Source: a virus. From it: a stretch of 49,829 bases of DNA. The stretch is taken from positions 1-49,829 of the IMG/VR virus record IMGVR_UViG_3300043570_000137. One strand, given 5' to 3'. This document shows positions 29,686-37,857 of this stretch, piece after piece. A model generated the notes under the pieces. That model was not told where the DNA came from, ran no database searches, and saw only the letters and a program-made list of their open reading frames with translations. The position numbers were made by a program, and so were the translations under genes. Each line of letters starts with the position of its first letter. The stretch's first letter is position 1.

Positions 29686-30978
29686 TTACATAAGGTTAGT
29701 AACCTTAACGCGACGATAGTATTGGTTACGGTTGGCAGTGAATGTATCAGCGTCAGTTGTGCCGTTCGACTGTGTTACGTATGGGTTAGCAATCATGCCG
29801 TAACGTGTCTTGAAGCCAATCTTTGGCTGGAAGCTGTTAGGGTCGATAGCGCGAACCATTTGTAGTGGAACGTATGGGCAGTAGAAGAGACCAGCATCAT
29901 ATGCTGTAGCGCCCTTATAACCAACAACGTAGAACTGGCTAGCAGCGCCTGTGTTAGCTGAGTAAGGATCAACATAAACCTTCTTACCGCTGATTGTACC
30001 AACAAATGTGTTGCCAGTATCATCAACATCAAGAGCAGGAGCACCCTGTAGAGCGCGGCCTGTGTCTAGAACACCAGCCATAGCTAGAGCAGCCGCAACA
30101 TCCGACGAACAGATGATGAAGTTACCTTTACCACGACGGGTATCTTGTGCGATTACGTTAGCGTCACGTTCCATGTTGAACAGAAGACCCTTGAAACGCT
30201 CAACGCTCCAACGACCGTTTGAGTCAACGTCAAGATCGAAAGTACCAGCTGTTGCTGTTGAAGCAGCGCCTGGCTTAGCAACCTTGTAGATTGTGCGGAT
30301 AACTTCGCGGTTGATTTCGTTTAGAATTTCTTGCGAAAGAATGTTCGAAAGTTCTGATTCAGCATCAAGACCGTGAATAGCCTTAAGATCCTGTGCCAGT
30401 TCAACTGTGTATTCAGCCTTCAGCGCACGGGTCTTGGCAGTTACAGTTGTCTTTTCGATGCTGAATGCCATTTCACCGAAAGCGCCGTCGCCTTCTCCGC
30501 CTTCGCCGAGACGTTCTGCATCAGCAGTAGCCAAGCCAGTACCTGTGGTGTAAGAACCGTCAACTGGGTTCGAGCCAGCGTGAGTACCTGTACCAGAGAA
30601 GTCTGTATCGGCTTCGTTGAAGAGAGCTTCTGTGCCAGCTTGTGTGGAGTAGTTTGACTTCATTGCGAAGATCAAACCAGTTGGGCCAGTCATTGGCTGA
30701 ACGCCAGCAACGTCATATGCCATTAGGTTAGGAAGAGCGCGACGAACGAGCGAGATGAGAATTGGATCATAACGGTCGATGTTTGAAGCACCTGAACCAG
30801 CAATGTTATTTGCTGAAGCATCTTCGAAAAGTGCAGATTTTTCTTCGCGTAGGGCCTTTTCTTGGTTTTCAAGAACGACGGCTGTAACTGCGCGACGGTA
30901 GTTGTCTTTAATCGAGCCTAGGCCGTCGTGATTAAGAACAGGTTCCCACTTCTTTTGTAGTTGTTCTGAAAGAAACAT
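29686..30978 (-). CDS. 23: Major capsid protein gp23
   Basis: 430 residues of HK97-fold T4-like capsid protein. The N-terminal helical propeptide ends in a likely gp21 site, LFE/D after Glu52 (ALFEDASANN). Recognisable blocks: DPILISLVRRALPNLMAYDVAGVQPMTGPTGLIFAMKS, FSIEKTTVTAKTRALKAEYT, and the C-terminal GFKTRYGMIANPY. It is made from a late promoter at 31009-31016 with a good ribosome site (GGAGAAAACTAA) and is followed by a strong terminator, as expected for the most abundant virion protein. Confidence 0.98.
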   Translation of the reverse strand: MFLSEQLQKKWEPVLNHDGLGSIKDNYRRAVTAVVLENQEKALREEKSALFEDASANNIAGSGASNIDRYDPILISLVRRALPNLMAYDVAGVQPMTGPTGLIFAMKSNYSTQAGTEALFNEADTDFSGTGTHAGSNPVDGSYTTGTGLATADAERLGEGGEGDGAFGEMAFSIEKTTVTAKTRALKAEYTVELAQDLKAIHGLDAESELSNILSQEILNEINREVIRTIYKVAKPGAASTATAGTFDLDVDSNGRWSVERFKGLLFNMERDANVIAQDTRRGKGNFIICSSDVAAALAMAGVLDTGRALQGAPALDVDDTGNTFVGTISGKKVYVDPYSANTGAASQFYVVGYKGATAYDAGLFYCPYVPLQMVRAIDPNSFQPKIGFKTRYGMIANPYVTQSNGTTDADTFTANRNQYYRRVKVTNLM

Positions 30979-31008
30979 TTAGTTTTCTCCTTGTGTGTCA
31001 ATATCTTT

Positions 31009-31016
31009 TATTTATA
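31009..31016 (-). promoter_or_regulatory. Late promoter of gene 23, TATAAATA
   Basis: Exact octamer 31-38 bases before the gene 23 ATG. Confidence 0.8.
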
Positions 31017-31021
31017 AAAAA

Positions 31022-32179
31022 TTACTTTTGAGCAGCAATCTTATCCAGTGCTTGGACATACTTACTGACTGTCGATTCGTCTAAAACTTCAACACCTTCA
31101 TCTTCTAGTTTGTCTTCCACAATGGTCGACTTAGAAGCAGGGAAATAATTTTCCTTGATGACGTTTAGCTTTTCTTCAAAGATGTCTGCGTTCTCGAATT
31201 CTACATCAGCTACCAACGCCTTAAACTTTTCAGCATCGGTCTTTGCAAGATCTTCAGAAACGACGGTGAATACACCGTCTTTCATAAGGGCTACATTGTT
31301 ATTGTGCAGTTCTACATTTGCAGAAATTTGTTCGTCCAACTTAGCAGATACTTCTTCTAGTTGGGCTTGCATTTCACCAAGCACATCATATTTCTCTTCG
31401 GGAACATCAATATAATGTTCTGCGAACAGGTTCTTCATGCCGTTGATGAATGATTCCGCGATATCGGTGCGGAGACCATTTTCAACAGCAAGTGCGTTAT
31501 CTTCAACCCACTTTTCAATTACATAGTTAAGATAAGAATCGACCTTCTCGGTCAAGTCGGCCTTGAACTCTTCCATCAATTCTGCGGCTTCTGAAATGAG
31601 GCCTTCTTCGATGTTTTGAATTTGATTGGCTACACGGGCAGTTACCATCGCTTCAAACAGCGACGATGCTTTACCACGGAATTCTTCTGATAGTTCTTCG
31701 TTACCATCAAAGAGAGTAGCAAGATCAGTAGTGAAATCTTCTTCGATCATTTCGCCATCTTCCTCTGTTTCTTCTTGATGAACATTACCTCTTGACGATG
31801 CCATGTTTACAACCGAAGTTGGGTCACTATGGGTCGTAAAGTTGGGTGCATTACCTGCACCGCCCTGAGAAAGTGTAGCCTGATTACTGGAAACTGGAGC
31901 AGCTTCCTTAGCACCCGGATTATCAGTTTCTTCATCACGCTCACTAGAAATAGTAGCATCTTGTGAATCGCCTTGGCGAGGTTGAGTTTGATCACCTGCA
32001 ACCTTAGCTGGGATGGATGTATCCTTACCGCCGGCAGCGCCTAGTTTGCCAGCAGCAGGTGCGTCTTCGGAAGAACCCTGTTTAGGGTTAGTTGCATCAC
32101 CTGCAACCTTCTCATCTAGAACTTCCTCGGATAGTTGCTTCTTAGTTAGCAACTCTCTGATTTTGTTTTCTACACTCAT
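31022..32179 (-). CDS. 22: Prohead core scaffold gp22
   Basis: 385 residues, longer than T4 gp22 (269). The N-terminal part (residues 20-130) is disordered-looking and carries two copies of KVAGDxTxPxQGxSxDA plus GAGNAPNFTTHSDPTS. The C-terminal two-thirds is an acidic helix-rich scaffold (DFTTDLATLFDGNEELSEEFRGKASSLFEAMVTARV...), with the family's ELSEEFR.KA..LFE.A motif. It forms the inner scaffold of the prohead and is degraded by gp21. Late promoter at 32209-32216; the ATG follows AGGAGACGCAA. Confidence 0.93.
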   Translation of the reverse strand: MSVENKIRELLTKKQLSEEVLDEKVAGDATNPKQGSSEDAPAAGKLGAAGGKDTSIPAKVAGDQTQPRQGDSQDATISSERDEETDNPGAKEAAPVSSNQATLSQGGAGNAPNFTTHSDPTSVVNMASSRGNVHQEETEEDGEMIEEDFTTDLATLFDGNEELSEEFRGKASSLFEAMVTARVANQIQNIEEGLISEAAELMEEFKADLTEKVDSYLNYVIEKWVEDNALAVENGLRTDIAESFINGMKNLFAEHYIDVPEEKYDVLGEMQAQLEEVSAKLDEQISANVELHNNNVALMKDGVFTVVSEDLAKTDAEKFKALVADVEFENADIFEEKLNVIKENYFPASKSTIVEDKLEDEGVEVLDESTVSKYVQALDKIAAQK

Positions 32180-32208
32180 TTGCGTCTCCTAAATGGATTT
32201 TTATATTC

Positions 32209-32216
32209 TATTTATA
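32209..32216 (-). promoter_or_regulatory. Late promoter of gene 22, TATAAATA
   Basis: Exact octamer 30-37 bases before the gene 22 ATG. Confidence 0.75.
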
Positions 32217-32222
32217 AAAATA

Positions 32223-32879
32223 TTACTTTGAAGAAAGATGACGCAAGAAACGTTCAAAGACTTGGATCTTTGCTTCTTCGAGTTGTTTCTTACTTGCTTT
32301 CTTAATATACTTCTTAGACATATCGCAATGCTGTTCGGTCCAAACACCATTCACAACTAGCCATTCTTTATTTTCCATGATACCACGAACAAAGGCATCT
32401 GGTGCTGAGGGGTCAGCTACGATATCAGCCGCTGTTGCTAGATGAAAATCATCCTGCACAACTTGAACGCCGTCTCTGTTTTCCTTCAAAGTACCGAGGC
32501 CTCTTGACGAAACGCCAAGTTGACCGCCAGACTCAATTAGACCACGAGCGATATTGCCCATTGGTGTTTCTGTTAGTTTCGCTTTACCAATCCAGTTATC
32601 ACCATCTTGGCGAAGTTCTGTAATGATATGCGATACTCTATCTAGATTGATTGATGGACCATCTGGATGTCCTAATTCACCAAAGGCTCTATTGTTCTCA
32701 ACTGCTTCCTTCATGTAACGATTGATTTCTTTACCCATGATGTCTCCTGGGTACATACGGCCGTTACGATTTTTAATGTTGGACTGCAGGAAAACACCCT
32801 CAATATAGAGAGTCTTCTTACCTTCTTTTTCTTCTGTGATATAACGAACTTGTTCGTTGACTTCGGTAATAAGTTTCAT
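32223..32879 (-). CDS. 21: Prohead protease gp21
   Basis: 218 residues. KTLYIEGVFLQSNIKNRNGRMYP, AFGELGHPDGPSINLDRVSHIIT (catalytic His in ELGHP) and LGVSSRGLG (catalytic Ser) mark the herpesvirus/T4-type prohead protease. It matures gp23 and scaffold proteins. The start overlaps the upstream stop as TAATG. Confidence 0.96.
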   Translation of the reverse strand: MKLITEVNEQVRYITEEKEGKKTLYIEGVFLQSNIKNRNGRMYPGDIMGKEINRYMKEAVENNRAFGELGHPDGPSINLDRVSHIITELRQDGDNWIGKAKLTETPMGNIARGLIESGGQLGVSSRGLGTLKENRDGVQVVQDDFHLATAADIVADPSAPDAFVRGIMENKEWLVVNGVWTEQHCDMSKKYIKKASKKQLEEAKIQVFERFLRHLSSK

Positions 32880-33256
32880 TAGCCTAGGTCTCCTTGATCT
32901 TGATGTTGCTGTGGACCATAACCGGAAACCTTGGCAAGTTCTAGAACTACTGCGCCAGTACCAGAAGAAAAGTCAACTACAATATCTGAGCCATTTTCTT
33001 CATTGTCAGACCAGCCCAAGAATTCCATCTTGCCTGTACCAGAAAGATAATATAGAACTTCACTGTCTCTAGTAACCGTGGCGGTATCTCCATCTGACAT
33101 TCCCCAATGAATGGTACGAATGTTTACTTTAGGTGAAGACTGTGTTTCAGATGTCTTCTTTAGGTCGGTAGCAAGGGCAATAGTGGCAGACCCGGTCCCG
33201 CGCACTTTGACCACGCCGTGAACTTGTGTTAACTTTAGTACCGTTTTCGTTGCCAT
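32879..33256 (-). CDS. Small virion-associated protein, function unknown
   Basis: 125 residues, beta-rich (VLKLTQVHGVVKVRGTGSATIALATDL), with SDGDTATVTRDSEVLYYLSGTGKMEFLGWSDNEENG resembling small phage decoration or head proteins near 20/21 in cyanophage-like genomes. The ATG at 33256 follows AAGGGAATAGTAA. It sits where no T4 gene stands, between 68 and 21. A head decoration or completion role is inference. Confidence 0.65.
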   Translation of the reverse strand: MATKTVLKLTQVHGVVKVRGTGSATIALATDLKKTSETQSSPKVNIRTIHWGMSDGDTATVTRDSEVLYYLSGTGKMEFLGWSDNEENGSDIVVDFSSGTGAVVLELAKVSGYGPQQHQDQGDLG

Positions 33257-33272
33257 TTACTATTCCCTTTAC

Positions 33273-33755
33273 TTATTTCTTCTTGCCGCGAAGAAGTTTA
33301 AAATCGTGGCCGTCTACTTTACCATTCTTATTGGCGTCAATCTTATGTTGATCACCCTTTAGTTCTTCGTCAGTCTGTTCGACTTCTTCGTTGGCTTTCT
33401 TAGCCCTCTTGGCCATCTCAATTGTTTTGAGCGCACGCATAGAACCCATCATGTCTTTGTTCATCTTGGCAAAAGACTGTGGTTTCTTTAACGAGCTAGA
33501 TTTACCATCTGCACTAGTATTATAATCTCTTTCGTGCTTTCCTTTTAGGTAACGATTCGCCATATCAGAAGAGATTTCATCGATTGTTTCGACTTCTTCG
33601 TTCGACAACTTGGCAGCAATAGCCATCTGACGGCGCTTCTCGTCGCTCTTACCCTTGAATTGAGGAGCATCGGAGTCCTTGAAGTCCTTGATAACATCAC
33701 CCATCTTGGCTTTCGCCATGTTGATGCGCTCTTGAAGTTGTTTATAGGTCTTCAT
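33273..33755 (-). CDS. 68: Prohead core-like protein (gene 68 position) with a dockerin-like motif
   Basis: 160 residues, basic and helical. Position between 67 and 21 is that of T4 gene 68. KFKGKSDEKRRQMAIAAKLS-type segment (QFKGKSDEKRRQMAIAAKL) is shared with many phage and bacterial small proteins. The C-terminus has KIDANKNGKVDGHDFKLL, a single DxNxNGxVDxxD calcium loop as in dockerin or EF-hand repeats. The ATG follows GAGGACACCG inside gene 67, a 14-base overlap. Symbol is from synteny. Confidence 0.6.
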   Translation of the reverse strand: MKTYKQLQERINMAKAKMGDVIKDFKDSDAPQFKGKSDEKRRQMAIAAKLSNEEVETIDEISSDMANRYLKGKHERDYNTSADGKSSSLKKPQSFAKMNKDMMGSMRALKTIEMAKRAKKANEEVEQTDEELKGDQHKIDANKNGKVDGHDFKLLRGKKK

Positions 33756-34002
33756 CGGTGTCCTCTATTTCTTCTAAATCGCCATGGTCATTTTCGTCGG
33801 TTACTTCGTAGTGATCGAAATCTTCGACATCATTATCTTCTGGCGTATCGTTATAAATTCCCGCTGCCATATCTTGTCGCATTTGATCTAATTGTTCGCC
33901 TGCTTTAAGGTCCATAATATCATTAAAAACTTGTTCGGCATCTGCAAAGGTGCCGCTTTCAATGTTATTTATTAAGTCACTAATGTTACTGTTGTCCATC
34001 AT
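33742..34002 (-). CDS. 67: Prohead core protein gp67-like
   Basis: 86 residues. An N-terminal helical part (ISDLINNIESGTFADAEQVFNDIMDLKAGEQLDQMRQDMAAGIYND) is followed by an acidic tail (EDNDVEDFDHYEV...DLEEIEDTDEDL), the same plan as T4 gp67, a small acidic core protein. It overlaps gene 20 by 17 bases and gene 68 by 14. Confidence 0.8.
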   Translation of the reverse strand: MMDNSNISDLINNIESGTFADAEQVFNDIMDLKAGEQLDQMRQDMAAGIYNDTPEDNDVEDFDHYEVTDENDHGDLEEIEDTDEDL

Positions 34003-35560
34003 CTTGTCCTTGGTTTTGCTGTTGAACCTCTGCTGGAGGTTCGCCTTCTAGTGGTGAATAGTCGGGCGGCGAAACTTCAGGAGGACTTGCATCATTTTGC
34101 TTCTTAATCTCTTCAATTTCGTCGTCGGATAATTTAAGAATTTTATCTTGAACATACTCTCTACTATACATTGTGCCGATAAACGGTGCAACACCTTGAA
34201 GAATTTCAACTCTAGACTGTAGAATTTGTTGTTCTTTGGATTCTGTATAGAAAGCATCGGTTGCAAAAACATACTTGATATCATATCTCATCTTTTCCCA
34301 ATCGGCTTCGGTAATGATACCTTTGAGAATAAGTTGGGTCTTTAGTAGATCATCAAATAGAAGTGTGAAACGACGGCGCAGTTTAGAAATAAACTTTGTA
34401 AACTTCCATTCGTCTCTATTGATTTCAGCAGCACGACCAAAGTTAAGGCCAGTTTGCTGTTCAAGTCTTGACATCGGAACGTTCAACGCTTGATATAGTT
34501 TGCGCTGGAAGTATTCGATGTCTCCCATTTCGCCTAAACCCTGACCACCTGGTAGAGTTTCAATCTGTGTGCCTCTACCACCTTCGCGGCGCGGCAACCA
34601 AAAATCTTCAAGCATTGACATAAACTTTTTATCATCACGTATTTCCCCAGTCTGAGAATCGTAAACAACTTTATTACGATACTGGTTCATGATACCCTTG
34701 AGATACTGTTCGGCTTTAATCTTTGGAAGATTGCCAACATCAACGTAGAATACACGGCGCTCTGGCGCTCTCGTGATACGATAGATGACTGCGGCATTTT
34801 CCATCATACGCAACTGATTTGCTGGGCGAATAGCCTTATGCAAATAAGATAGCGGCATATTTCTGTCCATGTCCTTCAAGCCAGAAGGAACAAAGCAGAT
34901 AGAATCTTTTTCGATGCGCATGGTGGCACCGGCGGTAGAAGTGAGTGATGCAGATGGTGTGAACGTTTTGTTTGGAATTAGACCACGTTCATTATAGATA
35001 AAGTATTCTTTAATATCTTTAATGAACTCTACACCAGTTTTTGCATCCTTTTCCTTTTGGATCTCTCTCATCTTCTTAATTTTTCTTGGGTCAATATAGC
35101 GGATGTCTGCTAGACCCTTCTTTAGATTGGCTGTGTCAACGACTTTATGAAAGAAAAGTCTTCCATCGATGTACCAATGTCTAAAGTAATCTTGGGCTCT
35201 TAGATTGAAGTCCAACATATTAAGTAGTAGTTGAAATTCTTCTTGAACCATCTTCTTAATATTCTTAGACAAATCTACTTCATCAAGATCTATCTTTACT
35301 GGAGCTTCATCGTCCAGATTTGCAATAGAATCATTTACAATATCATCAATTGCAGTATCGATATCTGCCATCATAGCAATATCACGATACTTACGAATCA
35401 ATTCTATTTCATTATTTGTGGTGCCATCGATATCGATGTATGTACCATAGTAGCCACCGGCTTTGATAGTTTCTACGCCACCATCGTCCGTTGGCGCCAC
35501 AAACGATTTCTCAGTTTGTGACGCCGTAGACTTTTCAATTTTATAACCAAATATCTGCAT
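33986..35560 (-). CDS. 20: Portal protein gp20
   Basis: 524 residues, same as T4 gp20. The blocks YRDIAMMADIDTAIDDIVND, FRHWYIDGRLFFHKV, DIRYIDPRKIKKMREI, SICFVPSGL, FYVDVGNLPKIKAEQYLKGIMNQYRNKVVYD, LPGGQGLGEMGDIEYFQRKLYQALNVPMSRLE are typical. It forms the dodecameric vertex through which DNA enters and the neck attaches. The C-terminus is Pro/Gln-rich. Confidence 0.98.
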   Translation of the reverse strand: MQIFGYKIEKSTASQTEKSFVAPTDDGGVETIKAGGYYGTYIDIDGTTNNEIELIRKYRDIAMMADIDTAIDDIVNDSIANLDDEAPVKIDLDEVDLSKNIKKMVQEEFQLLLNMLDFNLRAQDYFRHWYIDGRLFFHKVVDTANLKKGLADIRYIDPRKIKKMREIQKEKDAKTGVEFIKDIKEYFIYNERGLIPNKTFTPSASLTSTAGATMRIEKDSICFVPSGLKDMDRNMPLSYLHKAIRPANQLRMMENAAVIYRITRAPERRVFYVDVGNLPKIKAEQYLKGIMNQYRNKVVYDSQTGEIRDDKKFMSMLEDFWLPRREGGRGTQIETLPGGQGLGEMGDIEYFQRKLYQALNVPMSRLEQQTGLNFGRAAEINRDEWKFTKFISKLRRRFTLLFDDLLKTQLILKGIITEADWEKMRYDIKYVFATDAFYTESKEQQILQSRVEILQGVAPFIGTMYSREYVQDKILKLSDDEIEEIKKQNDASPPEVSPPDYSPLEGEPPAEVQQQNQGQDDGQQ

Positions 35561-35583
35561 TAAATTATCCTAGTTGGATGGAA

Positions 35584-36096
35584 TTATGCAGTCAGATAAT
35601 GTGAGTAGTTAAAAGTTACGGTGAACTCTTCAATTACGTCATTCTGACCATACTGTAGACCAATTTCCGACATGTTAATCGGGAAAGCATTATAAAGAAC
35701 ATATGTCATAAGTGGATCGTCATTACGATCTAGATGTTCTACTGACATATCGACTTGATAGTCAATTGGATTTAGAATACCAGTGTTGGCTTCTAGATCA
35801 TTCATACCATTCATCCACTCTTCGAATGGACGACGAAGTGACATTGCAGTATCGTTAACAACTGTGATTGTGAACGGATCAAAGATGCGCTCACCTGCCA
35901 ACTTAACTTCGCGGCCGCGGTATTGAATGATTGTTGGGTTTACTGTTGACGCAGGAAGTGCTGCACCTGTAACCAGTAGCGAATATTCTGTATCAGGAAC
36001 CGAACCTACGAAACCTGGGAATGTTAGAATAACACGAAACTGGTTTGGTCTAGCACCACCAGCCCCTAGTAACCCTTTAAATTTTGAAATATCCAT
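35584..36096 (-). CDS. 19: Tail tube protein gp19
   Basis: 170 residues. FKGLLGAGGARPNQFRVILTFPGFVG, ALPASTVNPTIIQYRGREVKLAGERIFDPFTITVVND and RRPFEEWMNGMND are the recognised gp19 core. Forms the inner tail tube. The ATG follows AGGAGATTTATAA and the gene is read from the gene 18 promoter. Confidence 0.96.
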   Translation of the reverse strand: MDISKFKGLLGAGGARPNQFRVILTFPGFVGSVPDTEYSLLVTGAALPASTVNPTIIQYRGREVKLAGERIFDPFTITVVNDTAMSLRRPFEEWMNGMNDLEANTGILNPIDYQVDMSVEHLDRNDDPLMTYVLYNAFPINMSEIGLQYGQNDVIEEFTVTFNYSHYLTA

Positions 36097-36129
36097 TTAT
36101 AAATCTCCTATTTCTATTTAGTCGGGTTA

Positions 36130-37785
36130 TTAGGCACCAACTTCTGTGAACGATACTGAGGTGCGAACCGCAACAAAGTTCAACTGGATGAAGTTGATCG
36201 AACGTGCTGGCTTGATATAGATATCAGCAACAAATTCGTTGCGATCAATAACTTCACCAGTATTGTTTGTTTCGTCACAAACCACGCGGAAGTCAAAGAT
36301 GCCACGACGACCACGAACGTCACGTAGGAATGGTTCTACCATCGAACGGAACTGTGCGCGAGTGAAGACATCGTTGAATTCAAAGAGTTGATACTTAGCC
36401 GCAGTTGCGATAGCCTTTTGAAGAACGATGAATAGACGGCGAACGTTGATACGGTCAAAAGCACTTGGCTTTGTAAGAAGTGTCTTATCACCATAAAGTA
36501 GTGTGCCTTCGCCCGGGAAGGTAACAACTGGGTTAACGCCGCTCTTATACAGAACATCACGTTCTGTTTGATTTGGCGACCAAATCAACTTGACAACATT
36601 CTTAATCTGACCACGATTGAAGCCAGCTGGTGACCACCATGCATCATTTGTTTGATCTGTGCGGGCGCAGAGACCAGCCGTATCAGCGTTCAAAGGAACA
36701 TTGACGTAAGCATCATTATAGCGGTCATATTGGCGTTTCCAACCAGAATCCATAACTGCATATGAAGTATTGCGGTTAATATCAGTTTGACGATATGCTA
36801 CAACATCGGCCGCTTCTTCACCTGCGTTGTTATAAACATCCTCTAGGGGAGGCGAGAAGAATACCATACAATCTAGGCGGGCAAGTGCCACGCTGTCGAT
36901 TGCATATTGGACAACTGCTGCGGCATGACCACCGGTTAGGATAAGTGAAATATCTACTGTTTCTTTATTTGCGAATAGTGCGTAACCAGATTGAAGGTTA
37001 CCAGATGATGGTGCACCATCAACACCAGCACTAAGATTATATACTACTGGGTCAGCTAAAGTGTCAAATTCTGTATCAGCACCTGAACCCCAGTTTGTGC
37101 TTGCTGGATGATCCATCCACCACACATATTGTGAGCTATTTAGAACTTCTTTGTAATAGTTATTTGTTCCGTCTGCAATTCTAGCACCCACCATTTTAGA
37201 TGCAAACGCATAAGTGGCAAGAACAGTACCAGATGAACCAGAAAACTTACCATCTGTATCGACGATTACAATATGTACCTCGTCGTCATCGCTGTTGTTT
37301 TCATTGGCGTAGACGCTCGTGCCAGGCGCGGCGTCAAAATATGATTCATAGTCCCAGCCAGTAAACGAATCGACATCTGCTATGTGAACTGCAAGAGAAT
37401 TGCCGTAAACACCCGGGTATTTAGCAGCAATTACACCAACCGCTGCTTGGCCACTAGCATAGTTTGCTTCATAGTGGTCTTCATTCTTAATAAGAATAGC
37501 GGTTCCGGTCGAAATAGCATTCTTAGCGGTGCTGCCGACTGAACGAACTAGCTGAAGGTTGTTACCATAGCCTAAAAAGTTGGCTGCGGTGAACCAGTCG
37601 ATTGTATTTTTTGGTAGACCAAAGAACTTTCTAAGATCATTTTCTGATGCTACGGTACGAATTTCTTCTACCGGGCCCCAGTTGAAATCACCCACAAACG
37701 CGCCTGCCGAAGTCGATACGGCTGGGATAACGTTTGTTAGATCCTTCTCAGTTACTAGGACTCCTGGCGATAATTGAAAAGCCAT
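36130..37785 (-). CDS. 18: Tail sheath protein gp18
   Basis: 551 residues. MAFQLSPGVLVTEKDLTNVIPAVSTSAGAFVGDFNWGPVEE is a typical sheath N-terminus; the C-terminal domain has FDRINVRRLFIVLQKAIATAAKYQLFEFNDVFTRAQFRSMVEPFLRDV and the final IKPARSINFIQLNFVAVRT. The middle part (about residues 130-300) is a variable surface domain. It forms the contractile sheath. Late promoter at 37838-37845. Confidence 0.98.
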   Translation of the reverse strand: MAFQLSPGVLVTEKDLTNVIPAVSTSAGAFVGDFNWGPVEEIRTVASENDLRKFFGLPKNTIDWFTAANFLGYGNNLQLVRSVGSTAKNAISTGTAILIKNEDHYEANYASGQAAVGVIAAKYPGVYGNSLAVHIADVDSFTGWDYESYFDAAPGTSVYANENNSDDDEVHIVIVDTDGKFSGSSGTVLATYAFASKMVGARIADGTNNYYKEVLNSSQYVWWMDHPASTNWGSGADTEFDTLADPVVYNLSAGVDGAPSSGNLQSGYALFANKETVDISLILTGGHAAAVVQYAIDSVALARLDCMVFFSPPLEDVYNNAGEEAADVVAYRQTDINRNTSYAVMDSGWKRQYDRYNDAYVNVPLNADTAGLCARTDQTNDAWWSPAGFNRGQIKNVVKLIWSPNQTERDVLYKSGVNPVVTFPGEGTLLYGDKTLLTKPSAFDRINVRRLFIVLQKAIATAAKYQLFEFNDVFTRAQFRSMVEPFLRDVRGRRGIFDFRVVCDETNNTGEVIDRNEFVADIYIKPARSINFIQLNFVAVRTSVSFTEVGA

Positions 37786-37837
37786 ATTCTTCTCCTCGTT
37801 GTAAACCTGACAATATTAACTTGTCGTTTTATGTTTT

Positions 37838-37845
37838 TATTTATA
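37838..37845 (-). promoter_or_regulatory. Late promoter of gene 18, TATAAATA
   Basis: Exact octamer 53-60 bases before the gene 18 ATG, right after the gene 17 stop. Confidence 0.75.
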
Positions 37846-37857
37846 AAAATGTAAAAG

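Noticed and set aside
32879-33256. Calling the 125-residue gene a Hoc/Soc decoration protein
   Set aside because: Size and beta content fit loosely, but no Ig-like or Soc pattern is visible; left as unknown.
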